Source: CAVVAL01 sp963740215
GTDB taxonomy: Bacteria > Actinomycetota > Actinomycetes > Mycobacteriales > Cryptosporangiaceae
NCBI GenBank assembly: GCA_963740215.1
Contig: CAVUDJ010000019.1
Coordinates: 1,054,001-1,118,000, forward strand
Direction of reading: 5' to 3'
Length of the DNA: 64,000 nucleotides
Positions 6,842-15,275 of the stretch are shown one piece after another (within the stretch, counting starts at the first letter, position 1; every line of letters starts with the position of its first letter). The notes beneath the pieces are model-generated. The model had not been told where the DNA came from, made no database searches, and saw only the letters and a list, made by a program, of their open reading frames with translations. Made by a program: the position numbers and the translations under genes.

Positions 6842-9146
6842 GTGCCACGCTCCGACCGTGCCGCAGCCCCACCGGAGCCCACGGGCGCCCCACCAACCGA
6901 CGCAGCAGCTCCGGTGACCGACAAGCCGGCAGACGACATCGCCAGGCCCGACGCTGCCAAGCCGGACCCGGCGAAGTCCGACGCGGCGAAGTCCGACGCG
7001 GCGAAGTCCGACGCGGCGAAGTCCGACCCGGCGAAGTCCGACGCCGGCGAAGTCCGACCCGGCGAAGTCCGACCCGGCGAAGCCGGACCCGGCCGCCTCC
7101 AGCCCCGCCACGAAGCCTGACGAGCCCGTGAAGCCGCTGGAGCCCGCCGTCAAGAACCCCGGCGCCCGAAAGGCTGCGCCCGCGAAGAAGGCCAGCGCAC
7201 CCGAGAAGGCCGCCGCGGTGAAGTCCGACACCGCGACGCCGAAGAAGCCGGCCAAGCCGAATGAGCCTCGCGAGCCCGGGCACGACACCAAGCCCGGGCA
7301 CGACACCAAGCCTGCGGACACCGCCAAACCCAAGCCGTCCGAGGACGCCGACGCGCCGCCCAAAGCCGATAAGGCTGACAAGGCTGGTGACGCCGACGCG
7401 CCGGAAGCCGTCCAGGACGACGCTCCGCCCGCCGACGACCTCCCCGGCTGGGCCCGTCCCGAGCCGTCACGACCCGGTCCTGGCCAGGGTCTGCCCGGGC
7501 TCGTCGCCGCCATTCTCGCGGCGCTGTCCGGCACGGCGATGCTCGCCGCGTTCCCGCCGTACGGGTGGTGGTGGCTCGCTCCCGTCTCCGTGGCCCTGCT
7601 CGCGATTGCCACCCGCGGCCAGCGGGTCCGCCGCGGCGCCTGGCTGGGTGCGCTGCACGGTGCCGCGTTCTTCACCCCGCTGCTGCACTGGACGGGCCTG
7701 CACGTCGGCCCGATGCCCTGGCTGCTTCTCGCCGGCCTGCAGACGCTGTTCCTCGCGATCCTGGGTGCCGCCGCAGCCGGCAGCACCCGGTTCGTCGCGC
7801 GCCTACCGTGGACGGCACCGCTGGTGACGGCTGTGCTCTGGGTCGCGCAGGAGGCGCTGCGGTCCCGTGCCCCATTCGGCGGCTTCCCGTGGGGCCGCAT
7901 CGCGTTCTCTCAGGCCGACTCGCCGTTCCTGCTGCTCGCGTCGCTGGGTGGCGCGCCGCTGGTGACGTTCGCGGTGGCGCTGTCCGGCGGGCTGCTCGCC
8001 GTCGCGTTCGACCGCCCGTGGCGGCGCGACCCTGGCCGCCAGGCGCTGCGCGCGCTCGTCTTCACCGGTGCGGCCACGGCACTCGTCTTCGTGGGGCTGG
8101 CGGTGCCGCTCACCGAGCCCACGGGTACCAAGGTCACGGTCGCGATCATCCAGGGCAACGTGCCGCGGCTCGGCCTCGACTTCAACGCCCAGCGTCGGCA
8201 GGTGCTGGAGAACCACGTGGACGGCACCCGCGAACTGGCGCGCCGGGTGTCCGCGGGCGAGGAGCCGCAGCCCGACCTGGTGATCTGGCCGGAGAACTCC
8301 TCCGACATCGACCCGCTCGTCAACACCGACGCGGGCGAGCTGATCAACACGGCGGCGGCCGAGATCAACGCGCCGATCCTGGTCGGCGCCGTCCTCGAAG
8401 GTCCCGGCCGGTTCGTGACCAACGCCGGCATCGTCTGGGACCCGAGTACCGGTCCCGGCGAGCAGTACGCCAAGCGACACCCGGTGCCGTTCGCCGAGTA
8501 CGTGCCGATGCGCAGCGTCGCCCGCGCGGTCAGCGACAAGGTCGACCTCGTGCGACGAGACTTCAAGTCCGGCGACAAGGTCGGCGCGCTGCGCGTCGGA
8601 CCGGCGGTGGTCGGCGACGTCATCTGCTTCGAGGTCGCGTACGACTCGGTGGTCAAAGACACCGTCACAGAGGGTGCCGAGCTGATCGTCGTCCAGACCA
8701 ACAACGCGACGTTCGACAAGTCGGCCGAGAGCGCGCAGCAGCTCGCGATGGTGCGGCTGCGCGCGGTCGAGCACGGCCGGGCTGCGATCATGTCCTCGAC
8801 CAGCGGCGTCTCCGCCACGGTCACCGCGCGCGGTGAGATCCTCGACGAGTCGGAGCTCTTCACCAAGGACACGTTCGTCCGCGCGATGCGCCTCGGCGGG
8901 CACCGGACGCTGGCCACGACTCTCGGCGGCTGGCCGGAAGCGGTACTGTCCCTGTCCGGCGTCGCAGTGCTGCTCGCGGCGGGGTGGCTGCGCTGGCGCG
9001 TGGGCGGGCACTCCTGGCGTCGCCGGTCCGTTGAACCGGCACCGGAGCCGGACTCGGAACTGCAGCCCACGGAGCCCGAAGAGCAAGAGAAGCAAGAAGA
9101 GCAGAACGAGCCGGACGTACCGGAGAAGCAGAAGGAGAAGGCGTGA
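6842..9146 (+). CDS. lnt: Apolipoprotein N-acyltransferase with long charged N-terminal extension (frame break in repeats)
   Basis: Lnt transfers the third acyl chain to lipoproteins at the membrane. After a Lys/Pro/Ala/Asp-rich extension of ~200 residues come several membrane helices (from MLAAFPPYGWWWLAPVSVAL). A nitrilase domain follows with the catalytic triad visible: Glu in VIWPENSSD, Lys in YAKRHPVPFAEYVP and Cys in GDVICFEVAYD. A GTG at 6842 sits 6 bp after GGGGAGGG and is the best start. The frame used there continues into 15-bp repeats and is broken by one extra base near 7043, after which the conserved gene continues. So the gene is either phase-variable or has a sequence error there. 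It overlaps ppm1 by GTGA. Confidence 0.85.
6956..7095 (+). repeat. 15-bp tandem repeats coding for AKSD/AKPD units
   Basis: About eight near-identical units of the form GACNCGGCGAAGTCC encode AKSDA/AKSDP repeats in the Lnt extension. One unit (about 7040-7055) has 16 bases instead of 15, which shifts the frame. Such tandem repeats are prone to slippage in vivo and to assembly errors. Confidence 0.9.
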
Positions 9147-9931
9147 CCTCGAACTCGGCCAACGAGCCGGCTGGCGAGGGCTACCCCGGCCTGGGGCAGG
9201 TCCTGGTCATCGTGCCGACGTACAACGAGGCCGACAACATCCGGCAGATCACCGAGCGGCTACGCGCCGCCGTGCCCGAGGCCCACCTGCTGGTCGCCGA
9301 CGACAACAGCCCGGACGGCACCGGCGTGATCGCCGACGAACTGGCCGCCGCCGACGATCACGTCCACGTCCTGCACAGGCCGGGCAAGCAGGGGCTCGGC
9401 GCCGCGTACGTGGCCGGGTTCGGCTGGGGGCTGGAGCGCGCCTACGACGTGATCGTCGAGATGGACGCCGACGGGTCGCACGCGCCCGAGGAACTGCCGC
9501 GGCTTCTCAACGCCCTCCGCGACGCCGACCTGGTGCTCGGATCCCGCTGGGTGCCGGGCGGCAAGGTCGTGAACTGGCCGAAGAGCCGCGAGATGCTGTC
9601 CCGCGGCGGCACCCTGTACACGCGACTCGCGCTCGGCCTGCCGCTGCACGACGCCACCGGCGGCTTCCGCGCGTACCGCAGCGAGGTACTGGAGAAGATC
9701 GACCTGCAGGCTGTCGCGTCGCAGGGCTACTGCTTCCAGATCGACCTCGCGGTCCGCACCTGGCGGGCGGGGTTCCGCGTCGTGGAGGTGCCGATCACGT
9801 TCGCCGACCGCGAGCGCGGGCAGAGCAAGATGAGTTCGAACATCGTCCGGGAGGCGCTGTGGCGGGTCACCGTCTGGGGCGCCCAGGCTCGCGCCGACGC
9901 ACTGCGCCGCGCGCTGCAACCGCGGAGGTGA
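9143..9931 (+). CDS. ppm1: Polyprenol monophosphomannose synthase (GT2)
   Basis: 262-residue GT2 glycosyltransferase of the dolichol-phosphate mannose synthase type. Visible motifs are VIVPTYNEADNI at the N-terminus, the nucleotide-binding LLVADDNSPDGTG, the VEMDADGSHAPEELP metal site and DATGGFRAYRS. It has no membrane anchor of its own. In mycobacteria the Lnt and Ppm1 domains form one polypeptide or a neighbouring pair that supplies polyprenyl-phosphate mannose for lipoglycan and glycoprotein mannosylation. The 4-bp overlap with lnt here is the unfused version of that arrangement. Confidence 0.95.
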   Translation: MTSNSANEPAGEGYPGLGQVLVIVPTYNEADNIRQITERLRAAVPEAHLLVADDNSPDGTGVIADELAAADDHVHVLHRPGKQGLGAAYVAGFGWGLERAYDVIVEMDADGSHAPEELPRLLNALRDADLVLGSRWVPGGKVVNWPKSREMLSRGGTLYTRLALGLPLHDATGGFRAYRSEVLEKIDLQAVASQGYCFQIDLAVRTWRAGFRVVEVPITFADRERGQSKMSSNIVREALWRVTVWGAQARADALRRALQPRR

Positions 9932-9939
9932 CCTGAGCC

Positions 9940-10437
9940 GTGCGCTGGGCCGCAGCACTGCTGGTGCTGCTGATCACGGTGCCGATCGCCGAGATCGCGG
10001 TGATCGTCTTCGTCGGCGAACAGATCGGCCCGCTGCCGACCGTGCTGCTGCTCCTCGGCAGCGCGATCGTCGGCACGTGGCTGCTCAAACGGGAGGGCCT
10101 GCGCACGCTGCGCTCCCTCCGCACCGCGTCCGAACAGGGCCGCACCCCAGCGCAGGAGGCCGTCGAGGGAGTGTTCGTCCTGGTGGGCGGCATCATGATG
10201 ATGTTCCCCGGGTTCGTCACCGACATCGTCGGTCTGCTCTTGGTGCTGCCGCCCACCCGCAGGATCGGCGCCCGCTTCGCCCTCAGCCGCATCGCCCGAC
10301 GGCTACCGCCGCAAGTGGCGCAGGACCTGATCGGGCCGGCCCGGGTGCGATCTCGCCGGGGCGCTGGTCGCCCCAATCCGCCGCCGTCCCGCCCGCCCGG
10401 CGAAGGGCGCGTCATCGAGGGCGAAATCGAACCGTGA
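9940..10437 (+). CDS. fxsA: FxsA family membrane protein
   Basis: 165 residues. The N-terminal part has hydrophobic helices (LLVLLITVPIAEIAVIVFVG, then VLLLLGSAIVGTWLL) and a third near GIMMMFPGFVTDIVGLLLVLP, which is the FxsA family core signature. The C-terminus is a basic, proline-rich cytoplasmic tail. FxsA is a cytoplasmic-membrane protein; in E. coli excess FxsA relieves phage F exclusion, but its actinobacterial role is unknown. It starts with GTG 8 bp after ppm1 and is probably the last gene of lnt-ppm1-fxsA, because strong hairpins follow. Confidence 0.88.
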   Translation: MRWAAALLVLLITVPIAEIAVIVFVGEQIGPLPTVLLLLGSAIVGTWLLKREGLRTLRSLRTASEQGRTPAQEAVEGVFVLVGGIMMMFPGFVTDIVGLLLVLPPTRRIGARFALSRIARRLPPQVAQDLIGPARVRSRRGAGRPNPPPSRPPGEGRVIEGEIEP

Positions 10438-10447
10438 CAGCCAGTTC

Positions 10448-10487
10448 GGGCGACATCTTCGCGCCTACAGCCGCGAAGATGTCGCCC
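10448..10487. terminator. Perfect 16-bp inverted repeat between convergent fxsA and rbpA
   Basis: The 16-base arm GGGCGACATCTTCGCG (10448-10463) is exactly complementary to 10472-10487, with an 8-base loop. It lies 10 bp after the fxsA stop and serves as its terminator, possibly for both directions. Confidence 0.8.
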
Positions 10488-10500
10488 AAAGAGCATGCGA

Positions 10501-10535
10501 GCGGCGCCGCCCCTCCGGACAAGGGGCGGCGCCGC
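10501..10535. terminator. Perfect 14-bp inverted repeat after rbpA
   Basis: GCGGCGCCGCCCCT (10501-10514) pairs exactly with 10522-10535 around a 7-base loop. It sits 10 bp beyond the rbpA stop and is its likely terminator. With the previous hairpin it insulates the two convergent genes. Confidence 0.8.
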
Positions 10536-10544
10536 TACTTACGC

Positions 10545-10889
10545 TCAGGCCGACTTGCTGCGGCGGCCGCGAAGGACCTCAAGCCTCTCGGCCAGGACCT
10601 CTTCCAGCTCGGCCACCGTGCGCCGTTCCAGGAGCATGTCCCAGTGGGTGCGCGGAGGCTTGGCCTTCTTGGCCTCCGGCTCGGCACCGTCGATCAGCTT
10701 CCCGACCAACCCGTCGGCGCGACACTCCCAGGTGGGAGGAATCTCCGCGTCGGCGGCGAACGGTACGGTGAAGCGGTGCCCCTTCGGACACTGGTACTCG
10801 CCCTGCTGTCGCGGGGCAAGCTCTGTATTGCGGTCCGTCTCGTAGCTCACGGCGCCGAGACGGCTGCCGCGCAGCGTGCGCTCGCCCAT
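10545..10889 (-). CDS. rbpA: RNA polymerase-binding protein RbpA
   Basis: 114 residues, the usual RbpA size. The core LRGSRLGAVSYETDR is the RbpA signature; the central core domain contains YQCPKGHRFTVPFA and WECRADG with the zinc-site-like cysteines, and the C-terminus (THWDMLLERRTVAELEEVL) is the sigma-interacting part. RbpA stabilises open complexes with the principal sigma factor in actinobacteria and aids rifampicin tolerance. Two in-frame ATGs exist; GGAGGGG lies only ~2 bp before the first but ~9 bp before the second, so I chose the second (MGERT). Confidence 0.95.
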   Translation of the reverse strand: MGERTLRGSRLGAVSYETDRNTELAPRQQGEYQCPKGHRFTVPFAADAEIPPTWECRADGLVGKLIDGAEPEAKKAKPPRTHWDMLLERRTVAELEEVLAERLEVLRGRRSKSA

Positions 10890-11008
10890 GTGTCCCATCC
10901 CCTCCGGGGCGTTGCTGGTCAGCTTCTCTACTAACGTCGGTCAGCGGCAGAAGATTCCTTAGGCCACCGTTTCCGGGGTGTGTATTACCCCGCAGAGAAG
11001 GGACGAAC

Positions 11009-11416
11009 ATGGGCACCCACTATGACGCGGGTCAGGAGCGAAAGGTTCAGCGCATCGCCGCGTTGACTTCGGCCGGCCGGGTTCTCGTGGGTGTCGCGAC
11101 GTTCGTACGCCCTGAAACCCTACCGCGCGCCCTGGGTGTCGACCGCGGCACCGCTCGCCGCGCAGCCCCGCTGACCAGGTTCTTTGCGGCCCGGGAAGCC
11201 GCGCTCGGCGCCGGTGCGCTCTACGCGCTGCGCTCGGGGAGCGACGTCAGGCCGTGGCTGGTGGCCCAGGCGGTCGGTGACGTCGGCGATGCAGTCGCGC
11301 TCACCGCGGCCACCCGCGCGCGTCACGTTCCGGCTCTGCGCGGCGCCGCGCTGGCGCTCGTGGCGCTGTCGAGTGTGATAGGAACCACGCTCGCGGTACG
11401 GACCCTGCGCCGCTGA
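11009..11416 (+). CDS. Small membrane protein, DUF4267-like
   Basis: 135 residues with weakly hydrophobic helices: near residues 14-30, 52-65 (AREAALGAGALYAL) and 107-128 (GAALALVALSSVIGTTLAV). The arrangement of RPETLPRALGVD and DVGDAVALTAATR fits DUF4267-type proteins, whose function is unknown. It is divergent from rbpA with a ~120-bp spacer; GAGAAGGG precedes the ATG by 6 bp. Confidence 0.65.
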   Translation: MGTHYDAGQERKVQRIAALTSAGRVLVGVATFVRPETLPRALGVDRGTARRAAPLTRFFAAREAALGAGALYALRSGSDVRPWLVAQAVGDVGDAVALTAATRARHVPALRGAALALVALSSVIGTTLAVRTLRR

Positions 11417-11567
11417 CGTTCCTCTCCTCCGAAACGGACTTGCTGCGCAAATCGGGGCAGGCGCGCCCGACGTAGGCACGGCTTCCCGAAAAGTCCGGTT
11501 CGCCGGCGGGCTGGCTCGCCGCCCGGCTGGATCGCCAGCTGGGCCGGTTCGCCGCCGGCCCGGCGGG

Positions 11568-13316
11568 TTACAGCGGTTCCGCGTCCACCAGGTGGGCGAA
11601 GCCGCGGTGTCCCTCACCGGCGCAGTCGTCGCCGAGGAGCCTCCGCCGCACGAACAAGCCAGCCGCCAGCGCCGTACGCGCGTTGCCCGCGGTGGCCTCG
11701 AACGTGGCCTGTTCCAGCAGCGCCGCCGCGGCGAGGGTGTTCGCCATCCGCAGCGTGAGCACGCGCGCCGCAGCCTGGGCGCGGTCGGTGGCTGCGGATC
11801 CAGCCGCGGCCTCGGCGTCGCCCACCACACCTTGCCGTACGGCGGCGAGATCCTGCGCGACGCCGGTCAGCCAGGACTCGCCGGTGGCGTTCGCCGCCTC
11901 GACGACCTGGTCGACGTAGCCGACGTACGCGGGGAGCGCCGTGCTGTCGCGGGACAGCGCCCGGAGGACGTCGAGGCTGAGGACGTTGGTGGTGCCCTCC
12001 CAGATCGGCAGGACCTGGGCGTCGCGAAGGAGCCGGGGGAAGCCCGTGTCCTCGATGTAGCCGTTGCCGCCGATGCACTCCAGGTACTCGCTGGCGGCGT
12101 TGACGGCGAGCTTGCCGGTGCCGGCCTTCGCGAGGGTGGCGGCGAGACGCAGCAGCGCGGCCGCGTCCTCGTCGCCGTCGACCTCGACCTTGCCGAGCGC
12201 GGAGAAACTGAGTGCGGTCAGGGCGAACGCGGCCTCGGCGTCGATCGCGAGCCAGGCGAGGGTCTCGCGGTGCAGCGGCTGGCGCCACAGCCGCAGGCCG
12301 AACGCCTCCCGCGTCTCAGCGTGCTGGCGCACCTGCACGAGCCCGCGCCGCATCCCGGCTGCGGCGGCCGCCGCGTTGTGCAGCCGCGTGATCTGCACCA
12401 GCGTCATCATCTTCGACAGCCCCGGCTCGGTCGGGTCGCTGACCGGGATCGCGTAGGCACCGTCGAGGCCGACCTCGGCGCTGGGCAGCGCGCGAGTTCC
12501 GAGCTTGTCCTTGAGGCGGTGCAGCCGCAGGCCGGGCGCGGTGTCGCGCGGGCCGAGGGTACGCGGCGCGCCCGGCACATCGGCGGCGTAGCGCGGCACA
12601 AGGAAGCACACCAGCTCGCGGCTGCCGTCACCGGCGCTCAGGGGACGGGCCAGCGCGATCGCGAGGTCGCTGTCGATCGCGGAGCAGAACCACTTCTCGC
12701 CGGTGAGCAGCCAGCGGCCCTTCGCGTCCTGGTGGGCGATGGTTCCGGTCTTGCTGATGTCGGATCCGCCGGTGGTCTCGGTCATCCACTGGCCGCTGCA
12801 CGTGGCGCGGTCGGGATCGCGGCTCGTGAGGCGGGGGAGCCAGGCGTCGCGCACAGCCGAGTCGGTGTCGTGCCGGGACAGCAGGGCGGCGGCGCCGTCG
12901 GCCATCGCGACTGGGCAGCTGAACGTCGCCGACTCCGGCCCGTAGAGGTGGAGCAGCGCGTGCTGCACGACCCGTGCGCCTGCGCCCCACACCTTGCGCG
13001 CGTCGTCGTCGTAGGGCACCGCGACCAGCCCGTACTCGGCGGCGGCGCGACGCAGCGTCTCCCAGCCGGCGGACGTGCGGACCTGGTCGACGCGGCGACC
13101 CCACCCGTCGTACTGGACGAGCTGCGGTGGGTGCGCCTCGGCGTCCAGGTGCGCCGCACGTAGCGGACCGGCGGCATCGGCGGCGAGCGAGCTGAGCTGC
13201 CCCCGCGCCGTGGCGTGCCCCTCGGCGCCGAGGAGCCGGTCCAGGGTGGCACGGAGCGCGTGGTCATCGGCGTAGAGGTCCTGCGGGCGGGCGAAGGTCT
13301 GGACGAACCGTTCCAT
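11568..13316 (-). CDS. Acyl-CoA dehydrogenase (AidB-like long form)
   Basis: 582 residues from ATG 13316; the open frame continues upstream but MERFVQTFARPQDLYADD is the natural start. The order is an N-terminal helical domain, a middle beta domain with the flavin/substrate motif ATCSGQWMTETTGGSDIS, LLTGEKWFCSAIDSDLAI, and a C-terminal helical domain including ECIGGNGYIEDTGFPRLLRDAQVLPIWEGTTN (split here: GGNGYIED and LPIWEGTTNVLS). It oxidises an acyl-CoA or a related substrate using FAD; the extra C-terminal ~100 residues are typical of AidB-like members. It is monocistronic, convergent with the preceding gene. Confidence 0.9.
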   Translation of the reverse strand: MERFVQTFARPQDLYADDHALRATLDRLLGAEGHATARGQLSSLAADAAGPLRAAHLDAEAHPPQLVQYDGWGRRVDQVRTSAGWETLRRAAAEYGLVAVPYDDDARKVWGAGARVVQHALLHLYGPESATFSCPVAMADGAAALLSRHDTDSAVRDAWLPRLTSRDPDRATCSGQWMTETTGGSDISKTGTIAHQDAKGRWLLTGEKWFCSAIDSDLAIALARPLSAGDGSRELVCFLVPRYAADVPGAPRTLGPRDTAPGLRLHRLKDKLGTRALPSAEVGLDGAYAIPVSDPTEPGLSKMMTLVQITRLHNAAAAAAGMRRGLVQVRQHAETREAFGLRLWRQPLHRETLAWLAIDAEAAFALTALSFSALGKVEVDGDEDAAALLRLAATLAKAGTGKLAVNAASEYLECIGGNGYIEDTGFPRLLRDAQVLPIWEGTTNVLSLDVLRALSRDSTALPAYVGYVDQVVEAANATGESWLTGVAQDLAAVRQGVVGDAEAAAGSAATDRAQAAARVLTLRMANTLAAAALLEQATFEATAGNARTALAAGLFVRRRLLGDDCAGEGHRGFAHLVDAEPL

Positions 13317-13461
13317 CCAGCCAGTCTTGCACCGTCGAGCCCCGCTGCCATGCGGTCGCACTTTTCCGTACCCGAAGCACGAAACAAGGGGCTGTTACGC
13401 ATGGTGACAAGCCGAGACGGAGCGTGACCTTTAATTCCAGCGTAAGAGCTGTTCTCACAGC

Positions 13462-14106
13462 GTGCCGGCGAGCGACACTCAGAGGGTGGGATCACCGACC
13501 GTAGACAATGTGGGTCAACTCTGGCCGGCACTCCTGGAGTTCGCCGGAGCACCGGAGCACAGGGAGCCGTTCGAGGAGGCCGGGCTGATCGTCGGCCCCC
13601 TCGACGTCACGCACCTGTACCAGGCGACGCCGATCAACACCGTGACGTTCGCCAGTACCGGTGTGAACGGGGTCCACTTCGGCTTCCTCGCCGAGCCGGA
13701 CACTGCACTCGACAACTGCCCGGTCGTGATGACCGTGCCCCTCGCCGCCGAGCCGAACCACGTCGTCGGCTCCACGCTGCACGAGTTCCTCAGCCTCGGC
13801 TGCCGGCAGGGGTGGGCGTTCCTGGAGCAGCTCGCGCACGACCCGGAGTGGACGACCCAGTGGTACCAGGAGACGGAGTCGGCGGTGTTCCGCCTCGCGG
13901 ACCCGTTCTCGCGGCAGCTTGGCCTCACGCCGTGGTCCGACGTCGCACGCCGGCTCGATGAGCTGGCGCGGGAGTACCACCATCGGCTGGTCGTGCGGGC
14001 GGCCCCGGAACTGAGCGACGAGCCGCAGGACGAGCCGGCGGAGCGGCCCGTTGTCGCTGCTCAGCGCACGAAGACGTCCATGATCGCCCACCCGAACAGG
14101 CGATAG
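13462..14106 (+). CDS. Hypothetical protein
   Basis: 214 residues from a GTG, acidic and soluble with no signal or membrane segment. The first ~120 residues contain beta-rich text (LDVTHLYQATPINTVTFAS, then VHFGFL and CPVVMTVPLA) and LHEFLSLGCRQGWAFLEQL, which recalls SUKH (SMI1/KNR4)-type proteins, but I cannot confirm that. Codon use matches its neighbours. It is divergent from the acyl-CoA dehydrogenase with a 145-bp spacer. Confidence 0.6.
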   Translation: MPASDTQRVGSPTVDNVGQLWPALLEFAGAPEHREPFEEAGLIVGPLDVTHLYQATPINTVTFASTGVNGVHFGFLAEPDTALDNCPVVMTVPLAAEPNHVVGSTLHEFLSLGCRQGWAFLEQLAHDPEWTTQWYQETESAVFRLADPFSRQLGLTPWSDVARRLDELAREYHHRLVVRAAPELSDEPQDEPAERPVVAAQRTKTSMIAHPNRR

Positions 14107-14173
14107 AGCGTGCTGGGCCGGGCAGGCCTGCCGTCGTCGCCGGCAGTGTCTGCCTGGAGGGGAGCGCACGCCC

Positions 14174-14386
14174 TCACGCGGGAGTGCGTGACGCCCGTTC
14201 CGCTGCGTCCAGCTTGGCGAGGGCGGAGCGGATCGCGGCGCGGCTGTCGCGTTCGTCGTGGCCGAAGATGCTGAGGTAGGACCCCAGCGCCGAGTGGACC
14301 AGCCTGGCTTCGGCAGGCGTGAGAACGAGCGTCACCGCGTCGCGGCCCTCCGGGCCCGGCGCACCGCTGACCTGTGCCTCGGTCAC
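14174..14386 (-). CDS. Hypothetical small protein
   Basis: 70 residues with a central helical stretch (LVLTPAEARLVHSALGSYLSIFG) and a charged C-terminus. No family is recognised. It lies just downstream of the thymidine kinase on the same strand with a 19-bp gap, so the two are probably co-transcribed. Confidence 0.5.
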   Translation of the reverse strand: MTEAQVSGAPGPEGRDAVTLVLTPAEARLVHSALGSYLSIFGHDERDSRAAIRSALAKLDAAERASRTPA

Positions 14387-14405
14387 ACCGCGATTCTACG
14401 CCCGA

Positions 14406-15104
14406 TCAGGGCAACCGCAGCTGGCCCACGCCGACGGCCGCCGGCCCGAGGTCACCCTCGCGGTAGTGATGCCGGCACAACACCTGGTACCGGACCTCGA
14501 CCTCGTCCGGATCGGTGTCGGCCACGACCACCTGGTCGCCCTCGCGAACGAGTTGGCCACCGGCTATCCGGGCGTTGAGCTGCCCCGGCCGGCCGCACCA
14601 GCACAGCACTTCGACCTGTAACCGCAGCAGCTCGTCCGCCAGCTCGAACAGCCGCTTCGTACCCGGGAACAGCTCGCTGCGGAAGTCGGTGGCCAGGCCG
14701 AACGCGTACACGTCGACGCTGGAGCAGTCGACCAGGTCGGCCATCTGCTCCACTTGGGCGACGCTGTAGAACTGGGCCTCGTCGCAGATCAGGTAGTCGA
14801 CGCGCTCGCCGAGCGCCCACCGTGAACGGACCAGCTCACGCAGGTCCATGTCGTCGTCGACCTCGAGTGCCTGCGCGCCGAGGCCGATGCGGCTGGTGAT
14901 CCGCGGCGCGTGCGAACGGTCGAGCTTCGTGAGCAGGAGCCCACACCGTCCCTGGCGGGCGTGGTTGTGGTTGATCTGCAGCGCGAGCGTCGACTTGCCG
15001 CAGTCCATCGGGCCGTAGAAGAACTTCAGCGCCGCCCGCGGACCGTTCGCGCGCCGGTCACCGGCCGCGGGTACGGCGGACAGCGCGCTGGTCGGGTCGG
15101 TCAC
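14406..15104 (-). CDS. tdk: Thymidine kinase, type II
   Basis: 232 residues from GTG 15104. The P-loop GPMDCGKST is at residues 31-39, the DEAQFY segment supplies the catalytic glutamate, and the structural zinc ligands are visible in VLCWCGRPGQLNARI and VLCRHHY. It phosphorylates thymidine to dTMP in the salvage pathway. The first ~25 residues before LKFFYGPMDCGKS are a poorly conserved leader; a shorter start cannot be excluded. Confidence 0.93.
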   Translation of the reverse strand: MTDPTSALSAVPAAGDRRANGPRAALKFFYGPMDCGKSTLALQINHNHARQGRCGLLLTKLDRSHAPRITSRIGLGAQALEVDDDMDLRELVRSRWALGERVDYLICDEAQFYSVAQVEQMADLVDCSSVDVYAFGLATDFRSELFPGTKRLFELADELLRLQVEVLCWCGRPGQLNARIAGGQLVREGDQVVVADTDPDEVEVRYQVLCRHHYREGDLGPAAVGVGQLRLP

Positions 15105-15275
15105 GATCGGTGAGCCTACGGCAGGGCCGTTAAGCCGATTCCCACCCCTGCGGCAGGCTCCTATCGTCGCCCGTGGAGTAGCGCAGGGACCATGCCGGCC
15201 CAGGGCGTGTCTTCACCGGCTCGCCCCGTAGCGCAGTAGGGCACGGCTTGCGAAGACACGGCCGAGGGGGCCCGG

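Noticed and set aside
6956..7095. CRISPR-like array of short repeats
   Set aside because: Units of 15 bp without spacers, in a coding frame; simple tandem repeats.
15130..15275. tRNA-like inverted repeats before the M1 peptidase
   Set aside because: The folds do not form a cloverleaf, and no anticodon or T-loop signature is found.
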